From the NCBI RefSeq assembly GCF_905163445.1, contig NC_053197.1, forward strand, positions 12,772,001 through 12,836,000: a stretch of 64,000 bases of DNA. Direction: 5' to 3'. A program made the position numbers and the translations under genes. The notes below the pieces were generated by a model. That model was given only the letters and a program-made list of their open reading frames with translations, was not told where the DNA came from and made no database searches. The DNA comes from Pararge aegeria. Its lineage: Eukaryota > Arthropoda > Insecta > Lepidoptera > Nymphalidae. This document shows, one piece after another, positions 10,686 through 21,400 of the stretch (positions are counted from its first letter, which is position 1; every line of letters starts with the position of its first letter).

Positions 10686-10729
10686 TGGATATGCTTCCGG
10701 TATATTAGTTAACACATCACTGTTCACAA

Positions 10730-11350
10730 TGGGTCTGTTTACTTTTTCGGTTTGCTTGATTGTCTCATATTTGTTTTTGTTATTAGTTGCACTGTTTGTT
10801 TTTTATCCACATTTGTTTGTTGCTTAAGGTTTTATGTACACTATTGTTATTTAAACTTTTATTTTCAATTTAAACATTGTATTCAGAAGGTTAACGAGTC
10901 TTTTTAAGAAAAAAAAATATAAATATAAGAAATTAAATCCAAAAATTAAGCTGTAATATGCGTAGATCCACCTACCTGTTAACAACCTACAAACTAAACT
11001 ATTTACCTATCGTTTAAAAAGCACAGTTAATCCATTTGACATTATTAATTGTTCCTGACATTTCACGAATCTTAATTAAGTTATTATTGGTATGTTAATT
11101 TTGATAAGAACAGATAAATTTATAGTAATCACCGAACCTTTGTATGAGTAAGTAATTGGGAACCAATTAAACTGTTAAAAAGAAAAGAACGTATGTGACC
11201 TATACGATTTTGACTAAGGTATGCCCTTTTGGTTTTTAACGAGATATATGTTTAATCAAAGTATTTACGGTAATGTTAACAAGAATTATTGCCAGAACTG
11301 TAATTCCCACAAAAACAAATCGTTTAAGCTTTCGATTAGGTACATCGTAA
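10730..11350. other. Upstream flank of the putative exon
   Basis: AT-rich sequence, 5' of the exon on the minus strand. The exon frame stays open up to an in-frame TAA at about 10.81 kb. No clear TATA box or initiator and no recognised repeat. Confidence 0.3.
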
Positions 11351-11360
11351 AGATAAATTA

Positions 11361-12296
11361 TAGAATAGAATAGAATAGAATAGAAAAACTTTATTGCAAC
11401 ACAACAAAAAAAGGAAAATACAAGGAAAACAGTAATAGTACTTAGTGCTAGGGTGCAAAGGCGGCCTTATCACAAAAAGTGATCTTTTAAAGGCAACCTG
11501 AGCGTACGAAGCCGATAAAAGAGTGGAAAATGGATGGTGCATAAAGTAAGTTACAAAAAAAACAAAAAAAAAAAAAAAATGTAATATAAACTTACATGAA
11601 CATACATACTACATTTACATATTAACTACACAAATACCAACATAAATTTATATATACTATGATAGATATATGTGATATATATTTATGCTATTATAAACTT
11701 ACATACTACTCAATTACATAGATAAGTAATAATTCTTTAAGCGATGTTTAAACAGGTGAATGGTTTCGGAATGACGTATTTCCCAGGGGAGCGAGTTCCA
11801 CAGTGTTACAGCTTTAACAGTGAATGACTCGTTATAGCGCTGAGAGCGAGATAAGGGAATCTCAAGCTTGTTGTCATTCGCTGACCGGAGACTGACAAGA
11901 TGCTGAGAGAAGGAAAAACGCTCTTTAAGGTAAAGCGGAGAGATAGGACTATATAGAAGAGAATAAAGTAAAGTAAGAATATGGATATTTCGCCTATCAT
12001 TAACAGTTACCCACTTGAGTTGCTGACGGTAATGAGTAATTTGGTCAAATTTCTTAAGCCCAAAGATAAATCTTATGATTAGATTTTGGAGCCGCTCAAG
12101 TTTATTAAGAAGGTACTGGGGTATATCAGAATAACACGTGTCTGCGTAGTCCACTATAGGAAGTAAAAGAGAGTGGGCCAGACAAATTTTGGTACGAATA
12201 GGTAAAAAGTATTTCCACCTTTTAAGCCTACCAATTACAGCGTAGATCTTGCGACTAAGCTCGGATATTTGAGGACCCCACGAGAGCGTATTATGT
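11361..12296 (-). pseudogene. 5'-truncated LINE: reverse transcriptase C-terminus and 3' UTR
   Basis: On the minus strand an open frame runs from about 12293 to a stop at about 11714. It reads LSWGPQISELSRKIYAVIGR near its start, and shortly after come PIVDYADTCY, the hydrophobic pattern RLQNLIIRFIF, and near the end TLWNSLPWEIR. This order (SRKIY, VDYAD, LQN..RFI, LWNSLP) is typical of the region downstream of the polymerase domain in Jockey/CR1-type LINE ORF2 proteins. The frame is free of stops for about 190 codons, so the insertion is young, but the catalytic domain is gone. The 3' UTR carries the shared hairpin (11469-11483) and ends in a TTCTA repeat tail (11361-11384 on the plus strand as TAGAA). 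A second, nearly identical tail lies inverted at 3393-3784. Confidence 0.85.
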
Positions 12297-13485
12297 TAAC
12301 AAATGCCATCAAATAGTACCCTGTATCTAACATTCTCTATGTATTCTTATTTTCTGTTATATATTTGTTCTGTACAATAAAAGTGTATGCATTCACTTGC
12401 AGTGAGTAAAGAACTGTAGTATTTTTACGTTATAATAAATAACATACCTATATTAAATTATAAAATTATGTAAATATTTCAACGAAATCTAAAATAGAAC
12501 TAGTTGCAATATTCAATAGTTTACAACAAATAATCAAGAACATACAGAAACTAAGTATATATTGAAGCATCATAACCCACTCCACTTTAGTAGTGTTTCT
12601 CGAACAGGCGGTTAGTCAATTCATTCCATTTAGCAATTGACGGTAATTATTTTACCTCTAATGTTCTAAACGTTTAGCATAAAATGAGGAAAATGCAAAA
12701 GTTTTTGAGCTACCAATTTCTGCGGGCGTTTTCACTATTTTTGGACACAATACACTTTATACAATAATGGCCAAATGAGGGTTCAGCATTTTCATAATTC
12801 TATGGTTTACAAAATAAAAGGGAATTTAAGCTAGCCCTTTACTGGTTAAATTACGCAGTCAGTTATTTCACGGGTCACAGAATAGTAATAATCCGAATCA
12901 ATAAATTGCAATTAACGAATTAATGCAATTAAAAGTAAATTAAATTGTAAGACATTTCGCGACGAATTCCTAACCCAACCTAAATTATAAGCGCCAGTAC
13001 GACAGAGATATTTAGGAATTCATAAGCGTTACTATTACATTATGTTAATAAATAACTTCATAAAATACGGTCACAATATTATACGGTTCTAAAATTCATT
13101 GAAAAAATACACAATTCATATTTTAAAGAACATTTTACTTTGTCCAAGCCCTGAATTAAGAAATGGAGCCATTTATCAAGTTTGGCTCGCTGGTATGTTT
13201 ACAAGTCGTATTATTTATTCTCTTCACGTACAGAATACAGCCTTCGCGAGCCTTGCCGAACCGCACCTGCTATAGAAACGTGAAAACTACGGGAAGACTA
13301 GGCCTTCTATTATTTTGAATCAATTCGACAGCTCCGACTGCTTTACGACAGTAACGCGAAAAAAACCTTGTTTTTCGTTGTTATTACTTAGATACGAGTC
13401 ACAACCGTGTCTGTGCAGCACTTAAAACTAAATAAGCGTTGAAATTACCATTTCTGTATTGTAAAATGGATAAAGTTAAATTTTA
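12297..13485. other. Unassigned intergenic stretch
   Basis: AT-rich with no recognised repeat or reading frame. The segment around 13318-13380 (CGACAGTAACGCG and neighbours) resembles 8815-8835 weakly. Confidence 0.35.
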
Positions 13486-13490
13486 AGTTA

Positions 13491-13742
13491 ACGTTAACGT
13501 CGTGACGGCGTGTGGTGACGGCAGATCATAATACAATTGTCTCTTCTTTATCTTCTCTTCTCTTGCCGCGGGTTTCGTACGAGACGACTAAGGGAATATA
13601 ACGGAGAACGGCCAGCAGTCAGCGTCCTCCGTGTTACTACTACCATCTGATGCGATCACCATCCCGTCTACCCAGCAGGTGATTACGAGCAAACCTTTCC
13701 TTCAGGAGATACTTTTAGTCCAGCAGTGCACTGTTAGGTTAT
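13491..13742 (+). mobile_element. RTE-like LINE 3' end (family H)
   Basis: GTGTGGTGACGGCAGATCA, CGCGGGTTTCGTACGAGACG, ACTAAGGGAATATAACGGAG, TACCATCTGATGCGATCACC, then TTTTAGTCCAGCAGTGCAC and TTATTGATGAATG. Shared with 16.35, 22.68 and 40.80 kb. The CCAGCAGTGGAC...TGATGATG ending is that of the RTE fragment at 58.1 kb, which is why I place it there. Confidence 0.7.
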
Positions 13743-13905
13743 TGATGAATGAATGAATAAATATACTTTTATAACACACCACAAAAAGTGCATAGAACAA
13801 AAAGAAAAGTATAACAAAACAACGTATACAATTTGGCGGCCTTATCGCTACATAGCGATTTCTTCCAGGCAACCAATGGCGAAGATAAAAAACAGTTACA
13901 GAAAA
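13743..13905 (-). mobile_element. LINE 3' UTR fragment with intact hairpin
   Basis: In reverse: GGTTGCCTGGAAGAAATCGC, a perfect 7-bp stem (13844-13850 and 13853-13859), then AAGGCCGCCAAATTG and the end TTTGTGGTGTGTTATAAAAG with (ATTC) repeats. It directly abuts the family H end. Confidence 0.7.
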
Positions 13906-14684
13906 AAGTTAGGTGGTGCATATATACATATACCCATAAAATACATATTTCATTACTTAAATATATACATATAATATATAAAAAACAATATTTGTAACTA
14001 AAGGCAAATAAATAAATGTGTAATTACAATTATATATATAATATATAAAAATAATATTTACTTATAAATAATATAATATAAGTGTCCGCGGGATAACTTC
14101 TACGTAAGGGTGCATCTATATAAAGGTGCTGTACTACGTCGCAAATGTTTTTTTAGGAAAACGGAAAATCATAAAAAAAGGACATTTTGTCATTTTGCTG
14201 CAACGGAGTTTTAGACTTCATGAGATGAAGCACAAGTCTAAACTCAGCGTTTTTTGTAAACGTCAAAACGTCGATGCGATTGTAACAGGTTTAGAAGGAA
14301 ACCGAATCAAATGGTTCCTGAGAACACTCCGATACATAACTAAAATCCCTGTAATATTAATTTTTTGCGTTTTGTTAATCAGAATGACCAGTATATCACA
14401 TATCACGCCACCCAGCGCTGTATATTTTAAGTTTTATTTTCATAATTTTGTACTGAGCATTGCTGAAATATCATACTTTTATAGTTGTATGAAGGCTGGA
14501 TAAGCCTAGCTATTCTCAGTAAACAGATAGTTTCTATTCAAGTCTACGCTCGCGTTCTGGGTGGGCTTCTAACAAGGCCTCATCGCAGGTTTTTTGTAAA
14601 GGCCGCCGCAGATTCCAGATTTCTCTTTAGTGTTTTAATCGCCTACAAGTTAGCCCAAAAGCTTTGACAATGGTTAGTTACCAC

Positions 14685-14991
14685 CAGTAAAGTGCATACA
14701 GGATATGCTTAGATATGAATGAATGAATACACTTTTATTGTACACCAAAGAAAAAAAATTAGTTACAGTTACATAAATACAAAGCGAGAGAGTACAATTT
14801 GGTACAAGTAGAGATGATATTAAATGCAAAAAATCTCCTTGTGGAGTTATAAAAACTTACGGTTAGGCTTTTCTTAACACGTACAATGCCTACACTTAAG
14901 GTTTTTATAACTCGTACTGAAGAGTTTTTCCATTCCATATCATCTGTACCCGCGTAGTGCATACCCTCCATATCCTGTATGCAAGCCACCA
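14685..14991. mobile_element. hAT-type MITE interrupted by a LINE tail
   Basis: Left end CAGTAAAGTGCATACAGG pairs with the right end CCTGTATGCAAGCC. Flanking 8-mers GTTACCAC (14677-14684) and GTCACCAC (14992-14999) agree at 7 of 8. The inner arms (ACTTACGGTTAGGC, TAACTCGTACTGAAG) match the copies at 18.0 and 18.7 kb. A LINE tail at about 14716-14808 splits the left arm. Confidence 0.65.
14716..14808 (-). mobile_element. LINE 3' UTR fragment nested in the hAT MITE
   Basis: GAATGAATGAATACACTTTTATTGTACACC then GTACAATTTGGTAC: the same tail as at 13743, in reverse, cut off before the hairpin. Confidence 0.6.
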
Positions 14992-15005
14992 GTCACCACG
15001 CTACA

Positions 15006-15146
15006 CGAAGGTTTTGGTACGATATCGCGAAAAAACTGATAAGGGTTTATTTATTTAATATAACTGCCATGCCAGTTAGAGGAACAGCTTAGTCCACTTT
15101 CGTCTTAGACTACAGAATCATTTACCACCCTAGCAGTCAAGGCCTA
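15006..15146 (+). mobile_element. SINE family A, diverged 3' part
   Basis: TTTTGGTACGATATCGCG, GTTAGAGGAACAGCTTAG, TCTTAGACTACAGAATCATTTACC follow the order of the family A body. Confidence 0.5.
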
Positions 15147-15149
15147 ACA

Positions 15150-16020
15150 TGTAGTAAAAGAAAAACAGAAAAAAACGGTATTATCCTAATACTCACTATC
15201 ATTAAATTTTTAGTTCAAAGTTTTGTCTCCAGTTTGCGGTGTCCTTAACGGTAATAAACCTTCTGTGTAATAAAAATTTAATAAATACGTCAATATTCAT
15301 TAAAAAAACTTACGTAACTTTTAATGGATTTATGAAGTAACTCGAAAACGGAAACATTAATAAAAAGACAGATAATAAAATATACAAAATATTTATCTAA
15401 CGGCCATTTATTTATTATTTTATTTGTAGGAATGGTACTTAAAAACTTAACACAACTGCCCTTTGAATTTTTCAACATTATGCTATAGAACTTATGTAAA
15501 ATAATATTTACGAAGCAAATACATTGGGGAAATTCGTTTGACTTAGAAAGGGCATTTGAAGGACGAAAAAGTGTCTTAAAGCCATATGCCATTTGAAACC
15601 GATAGACTCATGTACATATCCGTGGCTGTATATTTATGATGCAAGTACTTATAATTGTTAATCATCAACTTTTTACATTCTCTCAAAATGAACGTCGGAG
15701 GTATAAAATATGTCACATGCACCACACTTAAGCAATTTTTGGCAAACGCATCTTCAACATGGCACCTACAATTTATAATTATTAACTGCCAGCATCCTTG
15801 ACAGACCGAAGTTTAAACAATTACCTTTTAAAAATAGAAAAAAAGCTATTGTTTAAAAAAAGCAATACTGTACTACTATGGGACTATTAATCAGAGACGA
15901 GTTTTGAGAAAATTGGAAATGAGACCAAATTTTAATAGAATATGGATTTTATAATTTTCTTTGATTTAATTGTAAACATTGTTATTATTACTCCGTGGTA
16001 GATTTTTAGTCTTATTGTTT
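15150..16020. other. Unassigned intergenic stretch
   Basis: AT-rich; no repeat or reading frame that I can support. Confidence 0.35.
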
Positions 16021-16024
16021 AACT

Positions 16025-16118
16025 CTTTATTTATATACCACATAAATTAAAAAAAAATACAGAAAAATTAAGAAAGAAGTAGAATACAAGAGGCGGCTTT
16101 ATCGGTACTGATATTATT
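16025..16118 (-). mobile_element. LINE 3' UTR fragment, diverged
   Basis: TTTATTTATATACCACATAA, GTAGAATACAAGAGGCGGCTTTATCGG: reversed tail of the hairpin-bearing LINE group, with the hairpin decayed. Confidence 0.45.
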
Positions 16119-16129
16119 CATAACACTAT

Positions 16130-16165
16130 AATTATAAATTTTAATTTTAATTTTAATTTTATTGC
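16130..16165. repeat. (TTTTAA)n short tandem repeat
   Basis: TAATTTTAATTTTAATTTTA tract of about 30 bp. Confidence 0.6.
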
Positions 16166-16349
16166 GTAACTTTTATGACAACTTGGTTCAACCTTAACAA
16201 CACTAAGAATATATAGTATTAATTTCAGTAAAAAGAGGTGTAACAAAATTTTTTACTTATTAATTATGAATACGTAAAAGGGTGTAAAGAGGTTATGGTG
16301 TAAAACGGGTTTCTTTTTCGTTTTTTCTTTACCCATCAATTAATATAGA

Positions 16350-16570
16350 TCTGAGTGGTGATCGCAGATCAGAATACAGTTATCACCACTCCTCTTCTAT
16401 TCGGGCGTTCGTCGTATCAGGCGACTAACGGAATATAATAAGCTAGCTAAAATTGTCTATACTGCGATTAATTAACCCGTCTGCCTAACGGTTTGGTGAA
16501 CCGCATAATGTGCCATAATCCCCGTTGGGAGAGATCTTTAGTCCAGCAGTGGACTGCTATAAGCTATTTA
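16350..16570 (+). mobile_element. RTE-like LINE 3' end (family H)
   Basis: GTGGTGATCGCAGATCAGAA, ATCACCACTCCTCTTC, TCGTATCAGGCGACTAACGG, TTTAGTCCAGCAGTGGACTG and a final GCTATTTACGATC. Same blocks as at 13.5 and 40.8 kb. Confidence 0.7.
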
Positions 16571-17331
16571 CGATCTATTAATATACACATACCTTCAAGT
16601 ACTAAGTATATGTTATAGCCATATAGGTAAATATGTTGACATTTGGAAAAATCAATTAATATCAATTAATTTTATAAGGTCATAGTATCGGAGATATCAA
16701 TAAGAAACGTGATATGCTAATGTAGATCTTATCATCAAGTGGTTTAGTCTAAATTGGTATAATCAATTCATTCATTGAACACATTTACATACGATATAAT
16801 AGACCTAGAGCTGGTGACCGATTGTTTAAAGGTTTTTAACGAGATACACGATTCGACCAATTCTCTCAGTGTGCCAGTGGGTGGATAGGTGTACTTGAGC
16901 TAGCTTATCCATGGTCTGAAGCACATGCAGTTCTGTCCCTATTATAATTCCGCCCGAACCACACAGAACAGAATGTAAAGCAATACGAACTAAGTTTATG
17001 TCACTATTTAAATGAATAACATAGTTTAATTTAGAAAAAAAACAACCGACTTTTTACCTGAGCTATTTCAGCCACGGTGGTAAATCTGTAGAGGTATTTT
17101 CAAAATATGGATGATATTGCATTGCACAAGTGTATGCGTAAACACAGGTGCACTTTCCATCCCCTCACTCACGTAGTCCGATGGGACGGCCGATCTGACA
17201 TGACCAGAAAGAGAGTAGGTGCAGGACCGACAGCTTAAAGTGCTCCCTGAGGCATGGGACGAATCAACACCAATTTCCTAACTCCGGGATGTTACTAATA
17301 GTTTCTTGATATAAACATTGAATACTATTCA

Positions 17332-17400
17332 TTGCCCCGGGAATCGAACCCCTGAGAAAGATCTCGTCATTTGCAGTCAAATATGATAGATTACGCAAAG
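17332..17400 (-). mobile_element. tRNA-like SINE head
   Basis: In reverse it contains GGGGTTCGATTCCCGGGGCA, a perfect B-box-like segment. No cloverleaf could be drawn, so it is a SINE remnant and not a tRNA gene. Confidence 0.4.
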
Positions 17401-17404
17401 ACGC

Positions 17405-17541
17405 AATTATAGTTTACTAAAATCTTCGTCAATATCTTTTGTCATTTTTCGGCCATTCAAAAACAAAACTTTTCTAAAAAACTAAAGGATTTTTGAACAA
17501 AAATCTAAGCGTGCACTGACGAAGCCACGGGAAACAGCTAG
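17405..17541 (+). mobile_element. Helitron 3' end
   Basis: Ends GAAGCCACGGGAAACAGCTAG|T, the CTAG|T ending found at 39.86 kb and, inverted, at 31.02 kb. The 5' part is not clear. Confidence 0.5.
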
Positions 17542-17757
17542 TTTTTAATTACATGAAAACTTTTATTTATTAGGCACTCGCTCTTCGATTAGCGTACTTA
17601 TTTGGAAAGTGGATGTATAAATGTCGTACGCATGAAGTCCGCGTGGATCAATTTACATAATGCGTCTCCCATAGCGAATGACGTTGATATCTATACGGAT
17701 GAAGTGATTTATCGCTGCTAGTTAATGCTTTAAGGAGAATAATATTTGTATCCGTTG

Positions 17758-18021
17758 ACGGCCGACTGGCGCAGTGGGCAGCGTGAGTCCGAGGCCGTGG
17801 GTTCGATTCCCACAACTGAAAAATGTTTGTGTGACTAACATAAGTGTTTTTCAGTGTCTGGGTGTTTATGTATATATTATAAGTATTTATGTATATTATT
17901 CATAAAAATATTCATCAGTCATTGAGCTTAGTACCCATAACACAAGCTATGCTTACTTTGGGGCTAGATGGCAATGAGTGTATGTATGTATGTGTGTATG
18001 TACGTAGTATATTTATTTATT
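17758..18021 (+). mobile_element. SINE family B, near full length with target duplication
   Basis: Head GGCCGACTGGCGCAGTGGGC (A box) and GGTTCGATTCCCAC (B box), then the body GTGTCTGGGTGTTTATG, CCCATAACACAAGCTATGC, TTTGGGGCTAGATGGC, and a TATTTATTTAT tail. It is flanked by TATCCGTTG (17749-17757) and TATCCATTG (18022-18030). The head is a few bases shorter than in other copies. Confidence 0.9.
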
Positions 18022-18032
18022 TATCCATTGCA

Positions 18033-18202
18033 CAGTGGCGTGCATAGAGGGTATGCACAGGGTATGCAGATGATATAGAATGAAGAAAATCTGTAGTACG
18101 AGTTATAATAAGCTTACCCTCAAATATTTATAACTCGTACTGGAGATTTTCTTCATTTTTTATCATATCAATACCCTGTGCATATCCTTACGCATACCAC
18201 TG
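18033..18202. mobile_element. hAT-type MITE with 8-bp target duplication
   Basis: Starts CAGTGGCGTGCATAGAGG and ends ACCACTG; the long arms make almost the whole 170 bp self-complementary. Flanked by CCATTGCA (18025-18032) and CCGTTGCA (18203-18210), 7 of 8 identical. CAGTG ends with an 8-bp duplication are the mark of the hAT superfamily. No transposase. Confidence 0.85.
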
Positions 18203-18656
18203 CCGTTGCAACCTTCGTTCAACAATGTACCTACTAGATTAACTAGACAAAATGGCGTGGCTAATTTCATACATAATAAAAAAACTACTTAAAAATCTTA
18301 CTTGTCTTATTTTGCAAGCAAGCTTTTTTAATTTTTTAGAGGAAAATTTGTTTTAAATATGAATATATAACCTATACGTTAGTTATTCTCTTTTTTTTCA
18401 TTAGTTTTAATTTATTTTAACGCAATTGTTTTTTTCTTTTTTTCAATCACATTTTAAACTAAAAAGTACAGATAACATTGTTTACATAGTAGTAGGTACA
18501 AGTAAGAAAAAAGTAAGTATACAAAGAAGCGCTGCTGCCTACACTGAAATATACGTAACTGCTGACAAAAATCCCCTGTAGCCTGCTCTAAATCTGCTTA
18601 TTCTGCTAAATATAGCAAAAAAGGTTGTCTCATACTTCCTGGCCGTCGCACATCAC

Positions 18657-18869
18657 CAGTGGCGTGCATAGAGGGTATGCACAGAGTATGCAGATGATAT
18701 AAAATGAAGAAAATCACCAGTATGGGTTACAAATACTTAAGGGTAGGCTTTTTATAACTCTTACAATGCCTATCCTAAAGTTTTTTTTAACTCCTACTGG
18801 AGATTATCTTCATTTTATATCATCTGCATACCCTGTGCAATGAGGGTATGCACACTGTGCACGCCACTG
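18657..18869. mobile_element. hAT-type MITE with perfect 8-bp target duplication
   Basis: Terminal inverted repeats CAGTGGCGTGC and GCACGCCACTG, flanked by CACATCAC at 18649-18656 and 18870-18877. Same family as 18.03 kb. The best-preserved copy. Confidence 0.9.
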
Positions 18870-19089
18870 CACATCACTGGGAACGGGATTGAATAAGGTA
18901 TAAAAAAGATTTACAGAATTTACTGAATTGTACGCTAAGTGAAAAATTTTTACTATAAAGATTTACGAGAGGACGGGTTATTTATTGGTGTTACCGCCAA
19001 GAAGGTTGCTTGGTCAGTTTTTTGTTTTTTTACTCCTGCTCATCTGTTGAATGTTAGGAACATTGAACGTAAGTCAAAGTTACCTTCGC

Positions 19090-19390
19090 TATGGACGACG
19101 CATTACGTAAATGAGTGACGTTGATATCTGTACGGATGAATTGATTTATCGTTGCTGGGCGATGCTTTAAGGAGAATACTTCTTATTTGTAGCGGTTGCA
19201 ACCTACGATCCACAATGTACCTACTTGATAAAATAGGCCCAGGAGCGTGGCCAACTTTTTCATACCAAAAAAACTGCCTACACAAATATTTATGCAACTG
19301 CTTTAAGACAAACCTGGTCAATAACCCCCTGGAGTCTATTATGCTATAAGTCTGCTTATTCTGCTAAATCTAACAGAATAGGTGTTTTTT
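19090..19390. repeat. Segmental duplication, copy 2 (uninterrupted)
   Basis: Same order of blocks as copy 1 but with CGGTTGCAACC intact where copy 1 has a SINE and a MITE. It is bracketed by two similar segments with ACTCNTGCTCATCTGTTGNATGT at 19030-19056 and 19400-19425. Confidence 0.7.
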
Positions 19391-19434
19391 TTCTTTTTTT
19401 TACTCATGCTCATCTGTTGGATGTCCTAATACCC

Positions 19435-19606
19435 GTTTTCACTAAACCTCATCTCCTAAATCGAATGGGTTATGATTTAGGCGATGCCTATGGAAAAAAA
19501 ACATTTCACCGACTCTAAGGTGATAACTATTGGTGAACGGTTGAGGAATCTCCTTAGATTAGGCGTTACTTATTTAGGCATTGCCTTGTTCCTCGTTAGT
19601 GAAAAC
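19435..19606. mobile_element. MITE with GTTTTCACTAA terminal repeats
   Basis: Perfect 11-bp terminal inverted repeats (GTTTTCACTAA and TTAGTGAAAAC), with further inner symmetry (ATTTAGGCGATGCCT against AGGCATTGCCT). About 172 bp, no coding sequence. I found no clear target duplication, so the superfamily is open. Confidence 0.65.
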
Positions 19607-20095
19607 AGTATAAGTGCTTCTAAAAGTAGGTTGAACCTACCTATTTAATTAAACCCACCTTTAGAACACCCACTGAAATATTTAAACTCCTCCCATCGCT
19701 CCCTACAATGCACAGTAAGGAAAATGCGCAGAGTCGGAATTTCTTCATCATAATCATTACGGTTAACGGTACCAATGCCTTTTGATTTAGTTTAGTTACT
19801 TTATAAATACAAACGCTTGCAAATTGGCCCCCATGAGGTTTTCATTAGATCGAACCAAAAAAATTACAATCAAAAGAACAAAATACTCGTTATGGAGGCG
19901 ACACCTTCAAGAGTTCTAAGGAAAATAGTATCAAAACTAATTATGATACTGTGATATACTTATTTGAACATATGTATTATTATTGTTAATTAACTTTTTG
20001 TTGCCCGAATACCTACTGGCTGATAAATTATTTACATTAATAAAACCGAAATTTAAAATAAAACAAAACAACACACATATTTACACTAAACGAAT

Positions 20096-20408
20096 ATCGT
20101 CATCATCATCTTATCAAACACTTTATCGGCCCACTACACGGGTCTTCTTCAACTATGAGAAGGATTAAGCCGCAGTCCACAACGCTGGCTCAGTGCGGAC
20201 TGGTGGACTTCACACGCCTTTGACCTTTGAGAACATTATAGAGAACTGTCAATTAAATTTACTCACTACGTTTTCCTTCGCCATTGAAGCAAGTTATATT
20301 TTAATAACTTAAAACACATTACTCAGAAAAGTTCGAGGTGTGTGCTGGTATTCGAACTCCAGCCCCCAAAAGTGAATCCACAGTCCTAACCACTGGGCTA
20401 TCACTGCA
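20096..20408 (-). mobile_element. SINE family G, full length
   Basis: Starts with CATCATCATCTTATC and runs to the reversed head CCTAACCACTGGGCTATCAC with B box ATTCGAACTCCAGCCC. Middle blocks GTGCGGACTGGTGGACTTCAC and GTTTTCCTTCGCC are typical. Confidence 0.85.
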
Positions 20409-20409
20409 A

Positions 20410-21040
20410 CATATAATAACATATAATATAGTAAATCATAGTTCTATCATCTTAGATTCGGCAATATAATAGCACCATTATCCGCCAATAGCACATGCAG
20501 GTTTCCACGACTGGAAGAACATTTTCTGGTAAACATTCTGATATAGGTAGGTGCAGTAATAATTAGATTGCCATAGCTGGAACGAGTGATATTTCCGTTA
20601 CAGCAAGAATCTAATAAATAAGTCCCAGTTAGGAATGAACGTAAGCGAAGCTGTGAGCGATCGCTTGTAATAAATAAAGCACTTATGTTGTCCGAGCGAG
20701 CGTGCTTTCGAAGTTCGCAAGGCATAAAGGCGACTCTACCGACAAATTGTGGGTTAAAAATGAGACTTTATCTTTGAAAATGTCGATTAGTTATCAAAAC
20801 GATTAACGGCACTCATAGGTGACTCAACTTATGTTTAAACGGACTTTAACTTGAATTGCGTTGTTGTAGTCATGTCTGACATTCAAATTTGTACTGATCT
20901 GCGACTGCACATATTAACAAAACATAAAAAAAATCAACCTAAAATAAATGTCAAATTAGATTGAAATAAACACTACAATATTTGTGAATTATTACAAATT
21001 ATGGTAAAAAAATTTATAATAAAATACCTATAGGTACTTA
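20410..21040. other. Unassigned stretch
   Basis: 20440-20750 has mixed composition with CGAGCGAGCGTGC and AAGCGATCGC motifs but no credible gene; an open frame of 92 codons on the minus strand has no recognisable features. The rest is AT-rich. Confidence 0.3.
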
Positions 21041-21053
21041 TAAAAAATGTAAA

Positions 21054-21132
21054 CTCATTCAATGTATTCAAAACTAATTTAGCTTCTTATATAGTAATAC
21101 CAATAAATTTAAAGACGAATACATTGAATGAG
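21054..21132. repeat. 16-bp perfect inverted repeat
   Basis: CTCATTCAATGTATTC at 21054-21069 and its complement at 21117-21132, with a 47-base AT-rich spacer. Could be the terminal repeats of a 79-bp element. Confidence 0.7.
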
Positions 21133-21244
21133 TAGATAATAGTAAAATTAAATTTAGTTTAGTCTAATGGCGAAGTGTATTAATTTATTATAGAAAATTA
21201 AGTTTCCTATAGGACTTAGGTCTTTTTATGAGAATAAATGTCTT

Positions 21245-21400
21245 TAAACCTAAACACTTTGAGAACATTATGTAGAACTCTCAGGCATGCATGTTTTTAC
21301 ACGATGTTGTCCTTCCCCGCAATGGATATTTACATAACTTAGAAAAGTTAGGTGGGATTCGAATTCAGGGCCCCGAAAGTTGAAACTAATCACCGCTTGA
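21245..21400 (-). mobile_element. SINE family G, diverged
   Basis: GAGAACATTATGTAGAACTC, CAGGCATGCATG, ACGATGTTGTCCTTCC, GGTGGGATTCGAATTCAGG. The head is decayed. Confidence 0.65.

Larger units (their letters stand above)
17659..18640. repeat. Segmental duplication, copy 1 (interrupted)
   Basis: Matches copy 2 (19090-19390) in the blocks GACGTTGATATCTATACGGATGA, AATGCTTTAAGGAGAATA, TTGCAACCTTCG, CAATGTACCTACTAGAT and CTGCTTATTCTGCTAAAT. Copy 1 is longer because it holds a SINE, a MITE and a further AT-rich insertion (about 18300-18530). Confidence 0.7.

Noticed and set aside
10399..10827. 142-codon frame on the plus strand over the GC-rich exon
   Set aside because: It is the complement of the minus-strand exon; the minus frame has a donor site and a sensible C-terminal segment, while this one runs into T-rich low complexity.
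11336..11542. Short minus-strand frames in the LINE 3' UTR
   Set aside because: They lie downstream of the ORF2 stop and include the simple-repeat tail; the identical frame at 3591-3794 shows it is only shared UTR.
14126..14503. 125-codon frame on the plus strand
   Set aside because: Composition is that of AT-rich intergenic DNA and no motif is visible.
17758..17840. Possible tRNA gene (clear A and B boxes)
   Set aside because: The sequence between and around the boxes does not fold as a cloverleaf and the same unit recurs as SINE family B.
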